In this document: positions 63,880-64,000 of the stretch, piece by piece | Position numbering within the stretch: the first letter of the stretch is position 1 | Layout: every line of letters begins with the position of its first letter | Assembly (NCBI RefSeq): GCF_002192455.1 | Contig: NZ_CP021744.1 | Coordinates: forward strand, 7,712,501-7,776,500 | Direction of reading: 5' to 3' | Length of the DNA stretch: 64,000 nt | Source: Streptomyces albireticuli | GTDB taxonomy: Bacteria > Actinomycetota > Actinomycetes > Streptomycetales > Streptomycetaceae | Made by a program: the position numbers and the translations under genes | The notes under the pieces: model-generated | Seen by the model: only the letters and a program-made list of their open reading frames with translations | Databases searched by the model: none | What the model was told of the DNA's origin: nothing

Positions 63880-64000
63880 ATGGGCACCGCTGGCCCGGCG
63901 GGGAGATCCCGCCTCGGCAGACCGGGCGTGGCCCTGCTGCTGTTGGTCCCGCTGCTCGCGGTGGGCGCCGTGTCCCTGCCCTCGTCCCCCGTCGCCCGGC
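63880..64000 (+). CDS. Exported protein, N-terminal part (runs off the window)
   Basis: ATG 63880 (GAGGTGG just upstream) opens a frame with a basic start (GRSRLGRPG) and a hydrophobic segment (VALLLLVPLLAVGAVS), a typical signal peptide. Only 40 residues are visible, so the function cannot be told. It follows the LuxR gene in the same direction after 175 bases. Confidence 0.6.
   Translation, partial: MGTAGPAGRSRLGRPGVALLLLVPLLAVGAVSLPSSPVAR

Overview
The window is high-GC actinobacterial DNA and looks like a Streptomyces chromosome: third-position GC is very high, GTG starts and 1-4 base gene overlaps are common, and the gene families are streptomycete (threonine dehydrogenase/Kbl pair, XRE-TPR regulator, LuxR and LysR regulators, MbtH, GT1 glycosyltransferase). 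I saw no rRNA, tRNA, CRISPR array, IS element or prophage.

Layout. 1-9.5 kb is mostly housekeeping and regulatory: a partial asparaginase, an Lrp regulator, tdh-kbl, a LysR regulator, a Ser/Gly-rich lipoprotein, a maleylpyruvate-isomerase-like protein, an orphan protein, and an XRE-TPR regulator divergent from a tiny exported peptide gene. About 10-47.5 kb is a large secondary-metabolite cluster. 47.5-64 kb is accessory and regulatory: proline iminopeptidase, EamA transporter/MarR pair, PhnA-like protein, a large exported protein, a two-component system, an AMP ligase with a LysR regulator, a glycosyltransferase, a DeoR regulator, a membrane protein with a divergent LuxR regulator, and a partial exported protein.

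The cluster has four blocks. (1) 10.0-21.7 kb (+): LuxR regulator, hotdog protein, MbtH, free-standing A-T protein with a valine-like pocket, P450, M20 hydrolase, GNAT, an orphan beta-rich protein, a BtrH-like acyltransferase, a DegT/DnrJ aminotransferase, a free-standing ACP and an ATP-grasp ligase. (2) 21.9-33.9 kb (+): three NRPS modules on two genes (C-A-T; C-A-T-C-A-T-TE) and an MFS exporter. The second NRPS gene is interrupted by a frameshift in its first C domain. (3) 40.5-34.5 kb (-): an operon for amino-group carrier protein chemistry, LysW carrier, LysX-type ligase, ArgC-type reductase, ArgB-type kinase, ArgE-type hydrolase and a split transketolase. (4) 40.9-47.5 kb (+): sulfotransferase, APS kinase, CysD, CysN, a type II thioesterase with a Cys nucleophile, and two acyl-CoA dehydrogenase-like flavoproteins.

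How they fit together (inference from families). The LysW-type carrier masks the alpha-amino group of glutamate. Kinase and reductase make the semialdehyde, the split transketolase adds a two-carbon ketol unit, an aminotransferase aminates the ketone and the ArgE-type enzyme releases a diamino-dihydroxyheptanoic acid. CysC/CysD/CysN supply PAPS and the sulfotransferase activates a hydroxyl for ring closure. This is the logic known for the 1-azabicyclo[3.1.0]hexane amino acids of azinomycin, ficellomycin and vazabitide. Here it sits beside a butirosin-like ACP/ATP-grasp/BtrH set and a multimodular NRPS that predicts X-X-Thr, with X set by two nearly identical A-domain cores. I cannot match this combination to a compound I know. 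No azinomycin-type polyketide synthase is present.
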